Origin: Pseudomonadota bacterium
Lineage (GTDB): Bacteria > Myxococcota_A > Polyangia > Polyangiales > Polyangiaceae
Assembly (NCBI GenBank): GCA_023398955.1
Contig: JAEWRL010000187.1
Span: 15,479-79,478 of the forward strand
Direction: 5' to 3'
Length of the DNA stretch: 64,000 bases
Part shown: positions 45,855-53,718 of the stretch, one piece after another
How the letters are laid out: every line of letters starts with the position of its first letter
How positions within the stretch are numbered: position 1 is the stretch's first letter
Notes under the pieces: generated by a model
The model's database searches: none
What the model was told of the DNA's origin: nothing
Seen by the model: the letters and a program-made list of their open reading frames with translations, nothing else
Made by a program: the position numbers and the translations under genes

Positions 45855-47267
45855 TCAGATATCGAAGTAGAGGAAGTACTCCATGGGGGTAGGGTACATG
45901 CGCGTTGGAGCCAGCTCCTTCTCCCGCTTGTACTCGAGCCACATCTCGATGGCATCCCGCGTGAATACGTCGCCTTTGAACAGGAACTCGCAGTCTGCTT
46001 CCAATGCATCCAGCGCAGACTCGAGCGACACCGGCACGCGCGGAACATCCTTGAGCTCCTCCGGAGAGAGGGAGTAGATGTCCTTGTCCAGAGGATCGCC
46101 AGGATCAATCTTGTTCTGGATGCCATCCAGGCCTGCCATCAACATGGCCGCAAAGGCGATGTACGGGTTGCACGTGGGATCGGGGAAGCGCACCTCAATG
46201 CGTCTTGCCTTCGGTGAGGGCGAGTATGTCGCGATGCGCACGGCAGCCGAACGATTCCGCCCCGAATAGGCAAGGTTGACTGGAGCTTCGAAGCCAGGAA
46301 CCAGCCGCTTGAAGCTGTTCGTGGTGGGGTTGGTGAGGGCCGTGAGCGCAGGCGCGTGCTTGAGGATTCCGCCGATGTAGTAGAGCGCCAAATCACTCAG
46401 GCCTGCGTAGGCGTCCCCGGCAAAGAGTGGCTTCCCTCCCTGCCACAGCGACTGGTGGCAATGCATACCGTTGCCGTTGTCGCCGTACATTGGCTTCGGC
46501 ATGAACGTCGCCGTCTTGCCTGCGTTCTTCGCAGCGTTCTTGACGATGTACTTGAACCACATGAGCTTGTCCGCCATGCGGGTCATCTCGTCGAACCGCA
46601 TGTCGATCTCGCCCTGCCCCGCAGTAGCAACCTCGTGGTGGCTGAGCTCCACCTGGATGCCAACTCGCTGCATGAGCAGGACGATATCGGTTCGCAGGTC
46701 CATCAACGTGTCCTGAGGCATGCACGGGAAGTAGCCCTCCTTGTGCCGTATCTTGTGCCCCAGGTTCGGTCCCTCGTCCTTGCCTGTGTTCCAATCGGCC
46801 TCCACCGAATCGATCCGATAGAAGGACTCGTTGATGCCGGCGTCGAAACGAACGTCATCGAAGATGAAGAACTCTGCCTCGGGACCGAAGTAGACAGTGT
46901 CCGCGATCCCGGTGGATCGCAGATACGCTTCCGCTTTGCGGGAGATGTGCCGTGGGTCCCGCGAGTAGTTCTGACGCGTCAGCGTATCTTGGATCGTGCA
47001 TTGCAGCGATAGCGTCGGGTGCTTCGTAAACGGATCCATCACGGCCGTCGCAGGATCCGGGATCAGCAGCATGTCGCTCTGGTTGATGGGCTGGAACCCG
47101 CGAATCGACGAGCCATCGAAGCCGAAACCCGCCTCGAAGGCATCCTCGTCCAGCCGCTCGAAAACGACGCTCGTATGCTGCCACTTGCCGACGAAGTCGA
47201 TGAACTTCAGGTCGACCATGACCGCACCGCTCTTTTTGCCCAACTCGATCGCTTCTGCTGGCTTCAT
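45855..47267 (-). CDS. glnA: Glutamine synthetase type I
   Basis: 470 aa, GSI-beta class. Blocks: FGFDGSSIRGFQPINQSDM, YFGPEAEFFIFDDVRF, HHEVATAGQGEIDMRFD, KPMYGDNGNGMHCHQSL, PGFEAPVNLAYSGRNRSAAVRI, RRIEVRFPDPTCNPYIAFAAMLMAGLDGI. The tyrosine of the adenylylation site is present in DKDIYSLSPEE, so covalent regulation is likely. It assimilates ammonium into glutamine. It follows glnB by 43 bp on the same strand, forming a glnB-glnA operon. Confidence 0.97.
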   Translation of the reverse strand: MKPAEAIELGKKSGAVMVDLKFIDFVGKWQHTSVVFERLDEDAFEAGFGFDGSSIRGFQPINQSDMLLIPDPATAVMDPFTKHPTLSLQCTIQDTLTRQNYSRDPRHISRKAEAYLRSTGIADTVYFGPEAEFFIFDDVRFDAGINESFYRIDSVEADWNTGKDEGPNLGHKIRHKEGYFPCMPQDTLMDLRTDIVLLMQRVGIQVELSHHEVATAGQGEIDMRFDEMTRMADKLMWFKYIVKNAAKNAGKTATFMPKPMYGDNGNGMHCHQSLWQGGKPLFAGDAYAGLSDLALYYIGGILKHAPALTALTNPTTNSFKRLVPGFEAPVNLAYSGRNRSAAVRIATYSPSPKARRIEVRFPDPTCNPYIAFAAMLMAGLDGIQNKIDPGDPLDKDIYSLSPEELKDVPRVPVSLESALDALEADCEFLFKGDVFTRDAIEMWLEYKREKELAPTRMYPTPMEYFLYFDI

Positions 47268-47310
47268 CCCTCTGTGCGCTCCTCTCCAAGCACTAGCTGG
47301 CGCTTCGGCG

Positions 47311-47649
47311 TCAGATCGCTTCTTCTCCTCGCTCCCCGGTGCGGATGCGGACCGCCTCGTCGAGCTGCGTCACGAAGATCTTGCCATCCCCGATGCGCCC
47401 TGTCTTGGCACTTTTCTCGACGGCGTCGATCACCTGCTGCGCAAGGTCGTCGGGAACGACGACCTCTACCTTCACCTTGGGAACGAAGTCGACCACGTAC
47501 GCGGAACCACGGTATACCTCCTTCTTGCCCCCGGTACGGCCGAAACCCTTCACCTCGGTGACCGTCATCCCCTGGATACCGACCTCCGACAAAGCATCCT
47601 TTACCTCGTCGAGTTTGAACGGCTTGATGATCGCCTCAACCTTCTTCAT
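47311..47649 (-). CDS. glnB: Nitrogen regulatory protein P-II
   Basis: 112 aa from the ATG at 47649 (MKKVEAIIKPFKLDEVKDAL). The T-loop with the uridylylated Tyr is conserved (KEVYRGSAYVVDFVPK), as is the C-terminal signature TGRIGDGKIFVTQLDEAVRIRTGE. Senses 2-oxoglutarate, ATP/ADP and nitrogen status and controls glutamine synthetase and Amt. An in-frame ATG four codons upstream is also possible. Cotranscribed with glnA. Confidence 0.96.
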   Translation of the reverse strand: MKKVEAIIKPFKLDEVKDALSEVGIQGMTVTEVKGFGRTGGKKEVYRGSAYVVDFVPKVKVEVVVPDDLAQQVIDAVEKSAKTGRIGDGKIFVTQLDEAVRIRTGERGEEAI

Positions 47650-47743
47650 ATGGCTCTCCAACTTGCTTCAAGTGCTTCTGGAAAATGTCCTCGTCCGAGA
47701 ACTCATCGATGGCGGAGCGAACCTTCCGGCGGGTCAGGGGCAC
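47636..47743 (-). CDS. Possible small ORF overlapping the glnB start
   Basis: 35 codons from a GTG at 47743, ending in a TGA inside the first glnB codons: PLTRRKVRSAIDEFSDEDIFQKHLKQVGEPYEEG. The product looks more like real protein (charged helix, acidic) than the neighbouring shadow frames, and its stop overlaps the glnB start, as in translational coupling. The frame itself is open back to 47869. Could be a leader peptide or chance. Confidence 0.3.
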   Translation of the reverse strand: MPLTRRKVRSAIDEFSDEDIFQKHLKQVGEPYEEG

Positions 47744-47904
47744 CGACGAAACGAAACAGCGCCGCTCACGATCGTGTCGTACAGGGCTACATGTTTCGGG
47801 AGTGTTTCTCAGACGATTCGCACGAAAGAGAGCAGATAATCCGTCCCGGCCGGGCAGCTGCGCGCGCAAGATGCGCGACCCTCGTCGTCTGAAGTCGTCT
47901 CTCC

Positions 47905-48975
47905 ATGCCCCCCCACGCCACCAGTCCGATCGCGTTGTCGCAGACCACCGGCCCGGTGTTTCGGGCGCGCTCTCTCGAGGAGCGCGGTTGCGAGCTCTGG
48001 GTCAAGGACGACGGATCCTTGAGCCCGCTCTACGGCGGAAACAAGGTCCGTAAGCTCGAATGGCTCCTCGCAGAAGCGAAAGCGCGAGGCTGCCGACGCT
48101 TGCTGACAGCGGGAGCAGCTGGCAGCCACCACGTCCTGGCAACCGCGCTGTTCGGGCGCATGGTCGGCCTTCCCACCGCGGCAGTGCTCTGTCCACAGCC
48201 CGATACGAGTCACGCCAGAGAGACATTGGCCCGCTCGCTGAGCGTCCTTCAGGCTGCGTATCCCTGCTCCTCCATGGCTCTCGTGCCCTGGATGCTGGCG
48301 CGGCACCGCCAGCGTGGCGATGCGCTCATTCCAGTTGGCGGCTCGAACACACTCGGGGCCATGGGCTACGATCTCGCTGTCGATGAGCTGGTGGGACAAA
48401 TCCGCGGCGGCGAGCTTCCACAACCTCACCTCATCGTGGTCGCCGTCGGCTCCGGCGGGACAGCCGCGGGGCTGCTCGCCGGGCTCGTTAGGCACCGTCT
48501 GACGACGAACCTTTGTGCCGTGCAGGTATTGGGAGGTCGTGTTCTCACCCACGCGGCGATCGCCTGGCTCGTCGCTGGGCTCGCCGCAAGCCGCCGCATC
48601 CGGTGGAAGCCGCTGGCCGCCGTCCGCAGATTGAGCATCAGCGGTAGCCAGGTCGGCCGCGGATACGGCCACCCGACAGCGGCCAGCGAGCTTGCCATGG
48701 ACGCCGCACGCAGCGCGGGGCTCGCGCTCGATCCAACATACACCGCGAAGGCTTTTGCGGAGGTCCTGGCCGTTATGGAGCGCGCCGCGAAGGGCTTGGC
48801 CTACTGCTCGGACCGCCCGTGGACACCTCCGGTCCATGGGCCACTGCGAATCCTGTACTGGCACACGCTTTCCTCGGTAGAACCCGAAGTCCTCCCCCTG
48901 GAAGGGTCGTCGCTCGTGGGGATCGCGGATAGGCTCTTGCTCGGTTATCCTCTGCCACAAGCCAAGACCCATTGA
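47905..48975 (+). CDS. PLP-dependent D-cysteine desulfhydrase / ACC deaminase family
   Basis: 356-residue fold-type II PLP enzyme. The lysine motif YGGNKVRKLEWLL (Lys47) and the substrate stretch TAGAAGSHHVLATALFG fit the D-cysteine desulfhydrase/1-aminocyclopropane-1-carboxylate deaminase group; PVGGSNTLGAMGYDLAVDEL and VVAVGSGGTAAGLLAGL form the phosphate-binding part. The annotated substrate cannot be chosen from sequence alone. Its stop overlaps the kinase start (TGATG). Confidence 0.85.
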   Translation: MPPHATSPIALSQTTGPVFRARSLEERGCELWVKDDGSLSPLYGGNKVRKLEWLLAEAKARGCRRLLTAGAAGSHHVLATALFGRMVGLPTAAVLCPQPDTSHARETLARSLSVLQAAYPCSSMALVPWMLARHRQRGDALIPVGGSNTLGAMGYDLAVDELVGQIRGGELPQPHLIVVAVGSGGTAAGLLAGLVRHRLTTNLCAVQVLGGRVLTHAAIAWLVAGLAASRRIRWKPLAAVRRLSISGSQVGRGYGHPTAASELAMDAARSAGLALDPTYTAKAFAEVLAVMERAAKGLAYCSDRPWTPPVHGPLRILYWHTLSSVEPEVLPLEGSSLVGIADRLLLGYPLPQAKTH

Positions 48976-51524
48976 TGACCGAAAACGATCCCACCAAGCT
49001 CCCGAACGGGACCATCCTCGAAGGCAAGTTCCGGATCACGCGTGAGATCGGCCGTGGCGGCATGGCCGCCGTCTATGAAGCCGAGAACGTGGACATCGGG
49101 AAACGGGTCGCCGTGAAGATCCTCTCAGCGGATCTGATAACCTCCCGCGTCGTGCGCGAGAGGTTCTTGCGGGAAGCCAGGGCAGCCGCCGCGATTCGCA
49201 GTCCGTATATCTGCGACGTCTACGACTCAGGCACTTTCGAGGAGCGACCGTTCCTCGTCATGGAGCTGCTCGAAGGGGAGAGCCTATACGAGATGCAAGC
49301 GCGCGAGCGACAGCTCGACATCGATCTCACGTTGCGTTTGGCACTCCAGACAGCCCGGGGCCTAGCAAAGGCTCACGCTTCAAGCGTCGTTCACAGGGAC
49401 CTGAAACCCGAGAACATATTCCTGACCCGCAACGAAGAAGGTCAGCTCGTCGCAAAGATCGTGGATTTCGGGCTCGCAAAGTTCTACGAAAGCACGAACC
49501 CGGAGCCCAGCCAGGCGCGTCTGACACGCGAGGGAGCCCTTTTCGGAACCCCTGCCTACATGGCGCCCGAGCAAGCTCGCGGACAGGGGAGCGTCGATCA
49601 CCGCTGTGACCTTTGGGCGCTCGGGTGCATCGTGTACGAGTGCCTGACGGCACGAACCGTGTGGCGCGTGGACCAAGGCGTCGCCATGATCTTGGCTCAG
49701 ATCGCAAGCAGCGATCTGCCGGTGCCAAGCCAGGTCCGTCCGGACCTGCCGGCAAGCTTCGATCAGTGGTTCGCCAAAGCGCTAGACCGCGACCCCGACC
49801 GGAGGTTCCAAACGGCGAAGGAGCTCGCCGTGGCCCTCAGCGCGTCCTTGGCTTCGCTCCGCCCTGCGCCTGCGGCTGGCGACGTTGTCGACGACCTGCT
49901 TCATAGCGACTCCTCGTTTGGATCGGGAACCCACCTGGCGGCAGCCAACGGCGGCAACCCGGGGCTAGCACGCTCCCAGGAGTTTCCAGATGCCCCACTC
50001 GCGCCAGCCCCACCTGCCCCGGTGCCCCTCCCTACGAGCCCTAGCGTGCGGAAGGTCAAGCGAGCTCGCCGCTTGGTCAGTGCTGGTTTCATCGTCGCGG
50101 GGATAGCCGTGGCTGGCTACGTCGTGTGGCTCTCTGGCTGGGCCCCCTTTGGTGGAGAGAATGACGGCGAGCCCCGAGCACAGGGCGTCCCAGCCGAAGA
50201 GCGCGCGCCCCTGGAGACAGAGCCCTGGGCATTGCAGATCGGAGCCGCGCAAACCTGGTTGACCAAAGAGGAGCCCCAGCGCGCCGCAACGATGTTCCGC
50301 GAAGCATTCAAGAACGGCGGGGGAGGCCTGGCGCGGAACCTGATGTCCCACGCCGAGGCAGTGCAGGAGAACCGCAAATCGCCGTGCGCTGTCACGGGCC
50401 TCGGTCGTCCTCGGCCCTTCGATGTCGTCGCTCCGCCATCCAGACCTGCGGTGGCGAGCACGGACCTGGGCACGGTCGTCGCTTGGTCCGACACCCACGA
50501 AGACATGCGCCGGCGACGCGCCTACAGCGTCCTGCTCGACCGCGAGCTGCGACGCGTTACTCCGGCGCAACTCATCACGCCCGAATCGCGAGGGGTTCGC
50601 CATCCGCAGCTGTTCGGCATGCAGAATGGACTTGGGCTCTTGTATTCGGAGTTTGGAGGCGACAGTCCTGGCGTTTATGTCCGCAAGCTCCACGCAGACG
50701 GTCGCATTGCTGGGCCGGCAATTCGCCTCTCCGCAGAGAAGGACGGCGAGTACTACCCGACCATGCTCGCAGCCAAGGACGGGACGTTCTGGGCCTTCTG
50801 GGAGCGCCGCTTCGCGCCTGGCCAGGACGACCTCGTCGGGCGACGCCTCGGCAAGGATCTCCGACCACTAGCCGAACCGTTGAGGCTCACTGCGTTCGCC
50901 GCTGAAACGGGCAGCGTCAGTCGCCCCGACGCCGCGTTCATCGGTCCCGAACGCCTGCTGCTCGGGCTCTCCCTGCGGCTCAAGAAATCGGGACGCGTCG
51001 TAGCCTTGAGCATACCTTACGGGGGACGCGACCCACTCGCGAGCGTCTCGGTCCCAGCCCGGTCCGAGTCCAAGGATCTGCACATTGGCAATCTCATCCC
51101 CATCAGCACCCGCGAGGGTTCCTTCGATCAGGCTCGCGTAGCCTGCGCCGCGAAGGACTGCTTCATCGCCTGGGACGACGAGGGCGGTGGCGCGGCGGTC
51201 GCATCCTTGGACATCGACCGCAAGCTCGTCGTGTGGCGCCACGAGCTTGGCGACAAGAGCTCTCGACCCACGCTCGTCAGCGCTGACGGTCGTGTGGTCA
51301 TGGCATGGTTCGAGAACTCACGTGTCCAGTTGGCACGGGTCACACGTGACGGCCTGGGCATACCGACTATCCTGGGCAAAGTGAGTGGGTTTCAGCCCTA
51401 TCCCGCTTTGACGGCTGGCGCGCTGGATGGGGAATGGTACGTTTCCTGGCGCGATTACGAGTCCGGCCATTTGGAAGCGATGGTGGCACGGGTACGGTGC
51501 GAGGATGCGAGCCAAGGAACCTAG
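48975..51524 (+). CDS. Ser/Thr protein kinase with large extracytoplasmic domain
   Basis: 849 aa. Kinase domain 20-290: IGRGGMAAVYEAEN, VAVKIL, HRDLKPENIFL, VDFGLAKF, GTPAYMAPEQARG, intact. Transmembrane helix at about 367-388 (LVSAGFIVAGIAVAGYVVWLSGW). The C-terminal 430 residues are outside and beta-rich with recurring short segments (VVAWSDTHED, LGLLYSEFGGDSPGVYVRKLHADGR, FWAFWERRFAPGQDD, CFIAWDDEGGG, VMAWFENSRVQ, WYVSWRDYESGH) that look like a beta-propeller sensor. The start overlaps the stop of the PLP enzyme. Confidence 0.9.
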   Translation: MTENDPTKLPNGTILEGKFRITREIGRGGMAAVYEAENVDIGKRVAVKILSADLITSRVVRERFLREARAAAAIRSPYICDVYDSGTFEERPFLVMELLEGESLYEMQARERQLDIDLTLRLALQTARGLAKAHASSVVHRDLKPENIFLTRNEEGQLVAKIVDFGLAKFYESTNPEPSQARLTREGALFGTPAYMAPEQARGQGSVDHRCDLWALGCIVYECLTARTVWRVDQGVAMILAQIASSDLPVPSQVRPDLPASFDQWFAKALDRDPDRRFQTAKELAVALSASLASLRPAPAAGDVVDDLLHSDSSFGSGTHLAAANGGNPGLARSQEFPDAPLAPAPPAPVPLPTSPSVRKVKRARRLVSAGFIVAGIAVAGYVVWLSGWAPFGGENDGEPRAQGVPAEERAPLETEPWALQIGAAQTWLTKEEPQRAATMFREAFKNGGGGLARNLMSHAEAVQENRKSPCAVTGLGRPRPFDVVAPPSRPAVASTDLGTVVAWSDTHEDMRRRRAYSVLLDRELRRVTPAQLITPESRGVRHPQLFGMQNGLGLLYSEFGGDSPGVYVRKLHADGRIAGPAIRLSAEKDGEYYPTMLAAKDGTFWAFWERRFAPGQDDLVGRRLGKDLRPLAEPLRLTAFAAETGSVSRPDAAFIGPERLLLGLSLRLKKSGRVVALSIPYGGRDPLASVSVPARSESKDLHIGNLIPISTREGSFDQARVACAAKDCFIAWDDEGGGAAVASLDIDRKLVVWRHELGDKSSRPTLVSADGRVVMAWFENSRVQLARVTRDGLGIPTILGKVSGFQPYPALTAGALDGEWYVSWRDYESGHLEAMVARVRCEDASQGT

Positions 51525-52134
51525 TCACGCGTTTGGACGACGGCAGCCTCCACCGCTCCCACAGATGCTGAGCATTCCGTCGCGGTCTGCTTTGCGCGCG
51601 GCCCCGATGCGGACCGCCCGGCTCCTTCTGTCGCCGGTGGAGAGTGCCGATGGCGCCGCGCTGTGGCGAGCAGTGGAGACGTCACGCGAGCATTTGGAGC
51701 GTTGGCTCCCTTGGGTTCCGTTCAACAATACCCCGGAGTCGAGCCAACGTTACGCCGACGCCTGCGCATCCGATTGGGATGCGGGGCGCGCCGTGCGGTT
51801 CGCAATCCGCGATGCCACGGCCATGACGCTCCTCGGGGTCGTTGGCTTGGACTCCTGCGTACATCTTCACCGCTCCTGCGAGCTCGGGTACTGGCTTCGC
51901 TTGGAAGCGTCGGGGCAGGGCTTGATGACCGAAGCTGCACGGGGCTGCATAGAGTTCGCGTTCGGGCGCATGAACATGCATCGGATCCGCTGCGCCGCAG
52001 CGACGGACAACCACGCGAGCTTGCGCGTCATCGCGCGGCTCGGGTTCCGGTTCGAGGGCACTGCGCGCCAGGCGGAGTACGTTGGCTCCCGCTGGCTCGA
52101 CCACGCAGTCTTCTCCCGACTCGCCAGCGACTGA
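51505..52134 (+). CDS. GNAT-family N-acetyltransferase (RimJ/RimL-like)
   Basis: Up to 209 aa; alternative ATGs at 51565 and 51607 would shorten the N-terminus, and the conserved domain begins at the last (MRTARLLLSPVESADGAALW). The GNAT core includes CELGYWLRLEASGQGLMTEAARGCIEFAFGRMNMHRIRCAAATDNHASLRVIARLGFRFEGTARQ, the acetyl-CoA binding region of RimJ/RimL type enzymes. Substrate unknown (N-terminal or ribosomal protein acetylation is typical). It overlaps the kinase 3' end. Confidence 0.87.
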   Translation: MRAKEPSHAFGRRQPPPLPQMLSIPSRSALRAAPMRTARLLLSPVESADGAALWRAVETSREHLERWLPWVPFNNTPESSQRYADACASDWDAGRAVRFAIRDATAMTLLGVVGLDSCVHLHRSCELGYWLRLEASGQGLMTEAARGCIEFAFGRMNMHRIRCAAATDNHASLRVIARLGFRFEGTARQAEYVGSRWLDHAVFSRLASD

Positions 52135-52227
52135 AGCACCGCGCTAACGTGGGCGCCCGTGCGATGCAGCGCGTCAGCCGGGCCGCACGCTGGCCTTCAT
52201 GGAGCTGCCAGAGTAGCCTAATTCGCC

Positions 52228-53718
52228 TTGGCATTCCATCGCAAGAAGCTGCCGTTCCTGGTCATCGCTCCGGCCGTCGTCGTCCTGCTCGGACTCCTGG
52301 CGGCCGTCGCGATGGCGGCCCTCGGCGTCTCTCGTCTCCGGGTGCAGAGTGACGAGGCGGCGGCGCTTCGGAGCCGAGTGCTGAGCCGTGCCGTGGCGCA
52401 ACGCTTGCGGGCCGCGCCCCACTACGAACACATCGTGATCGTCGAACGCGCCGCGCGGCGGTCTGGCGCCGAGATGCTTCTTGTCAGTGCCGACGGCGCC
52501 ATTGCCGTGGATGCGAGCCTTCGCGCGCCGTCACGTGCGACGCTCCTCCGCGCGCTGGGACAGTCCGAGGGTGAGCAAACGACGAGTCTGGGCCGTACCC
52601 GCTTCGCCGCAACGCCCCTCGGCCCACCGTACCGTCAACTCAGCATGTTGACGTTCGTGCGCGCGCCAGCGACTCCCTTCGCGACCCGATCCCTGCTCAC
52701 CTCCGTCGCCACGCTCACCGCCATTCTGATTGGAGCCGCGGCGCTCGTCGCCTTCGCCTTCGCGCGAGACGTTCATGCGGACGTGACGTTCATCGGTGAT
52801 CGCATTCAGAGCATGGCGGCCGCCGAGGGGTTGCCCGCGGTGCGTCCCATTCCGATTCGCTCGCCGGATCAGGTGGGAGTCTTGGCGAGCGCCTTCAACG
52901 AGCTGGCGGCTCGTTTCACCTCCGCTGAACTGGCATACCGGCGAGATTTGGCGGGTGCCCTGGCCTACGACCGGGACAGAAGCGCCTTCCTGGCAGCGCT
53001 CTCCCACGAGCTGCGCACGCCCCTCAACGCAATACTCGGGTTCGCTGACGTCCTGCTCAGCGAGGTGGACGGACCCCTGTCCACGGAAGCTCGTGAGAAC
53101 CTCCTCATCGTACGCGCCAGCGGTCGACACCTGGCATCTCTCGTCGACGATATCCTGGCACTGTCGGCGATGGAATCTGGCGAGCTCAAGCTCACCATTG
53201 GGGATGTCGACGTTTTCGGAGTCGCCGAGGAGGTCGTCCGCGAAGCCGAGATGGCTGCCCAAGGCAAACCGGTCGTCGTCCAGCTGGAGGGCGAGTCGGC
53301 TTGGGCGAGAGCCGACCGGCGCCGCTTGCGGCAGATCCTGGGGAACGTCGTCGGCAACGCCGTCAAGTTCACCCAGATGGGGTGCGTGCGAGTACGCGTC
53401 TCCATCCACGACAAAGCCGTCCTTGCCGAGGTCTCCGATACCGGTCCGGGAATCGCGAAGGAGGAACAGGCGGCCATCTTCGAGGAATACCGCCAGGCGG
53501 GCGACCGTCGCGCCCAGAGGATAGGCACGGGTCTCGGGCTCTCGATAACGCGCCGGCTCGTCGAAATGCACGACGGCAGAATCCAGCTCGAGAGCGAACT
53601 GGGCTCGGGGTCCATCTTTCGGCTGTATTTCCCTCGAGCGGCTACGGGCGAGAGCTCCCCGCGCGTGGGCGATGCGCAGGCTGGGTCCCGCCACGACACG
53701 CAGGATGGCCGCGGATGA
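52228..53718 (+). CDS. Sensor histidine kinase
   Basis: 496 aa. Two transmembrane helices at about 9-33 and 152-178 flank a periplasmic sensor of about 115 residues, followed by a HAMP-like segment. HisKA with the phospho-accepting His in SHELRTPLNAILGFADVL (about 259) and an intact HATPase domain (RLRQILGNVVGNAVKFT N-box, SDTGPGIAKEEQ, GTGLGLSITRRLVEMHDG). The TTG start at 52228 is the best available; no ATG fits better. The second kinase follows with an ATGA overlap. Confidence 0.9.
   Translation: MAFHRKKLPFLVIAPAVVVLLGLLAAVAMAALGVSRLRVQSDEAAALRSRVLSRAVAQRLRAAPHYEHIVIVERAARRSGAEMLLVSADGAIAVDASLRAPSRATLLRALGQSEGEQTTSLGRTRFAATPLGPPYRQLSMLTFVRAPATPFATRSLLTSVATLTAILIGAAALVAFAFARDVHADVTFIGDRIQSMAAAEGLPAVRPIPIRSPDQVGVLASAFNELAARFTSAELAYRRDLAGALAYDRDRSAFLAALSHELRTPLNAILGFADVLLSEVDGPLSTEARENLLIVRASGRHLASLVDDILALSAMESGELKLTIGDVDVFGVAEEVVREAEMAAQGKPVVVQLEGESAWARADRRRLRQILGNVVGNAVKFTQMGCVRVRVSIHDKAVLAEVSDTGPGIAKEEQAAIFEEYRQAGDRRAQRIGTGLGLSITRRLVEMHDGRIQLESELGSGSIFRLYFPRAATGESSPRVGDAQAGSRHDTQDGRG

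Noticed and set aside
47652..47668. TGGCTC...TTGC, sigma-54-like sequence on the plus strand near glnB
   Set aside because: The spacing between the GG and GC doublets is one base too long, and it points away from glnB, toward a gene 240 bp away.
47809..48972. 387-codon minus-strand frame opposite the PLP enzyme
   Set aside because: Antisense to a gene with intact catalytic motifs; predicted protein has no family features.
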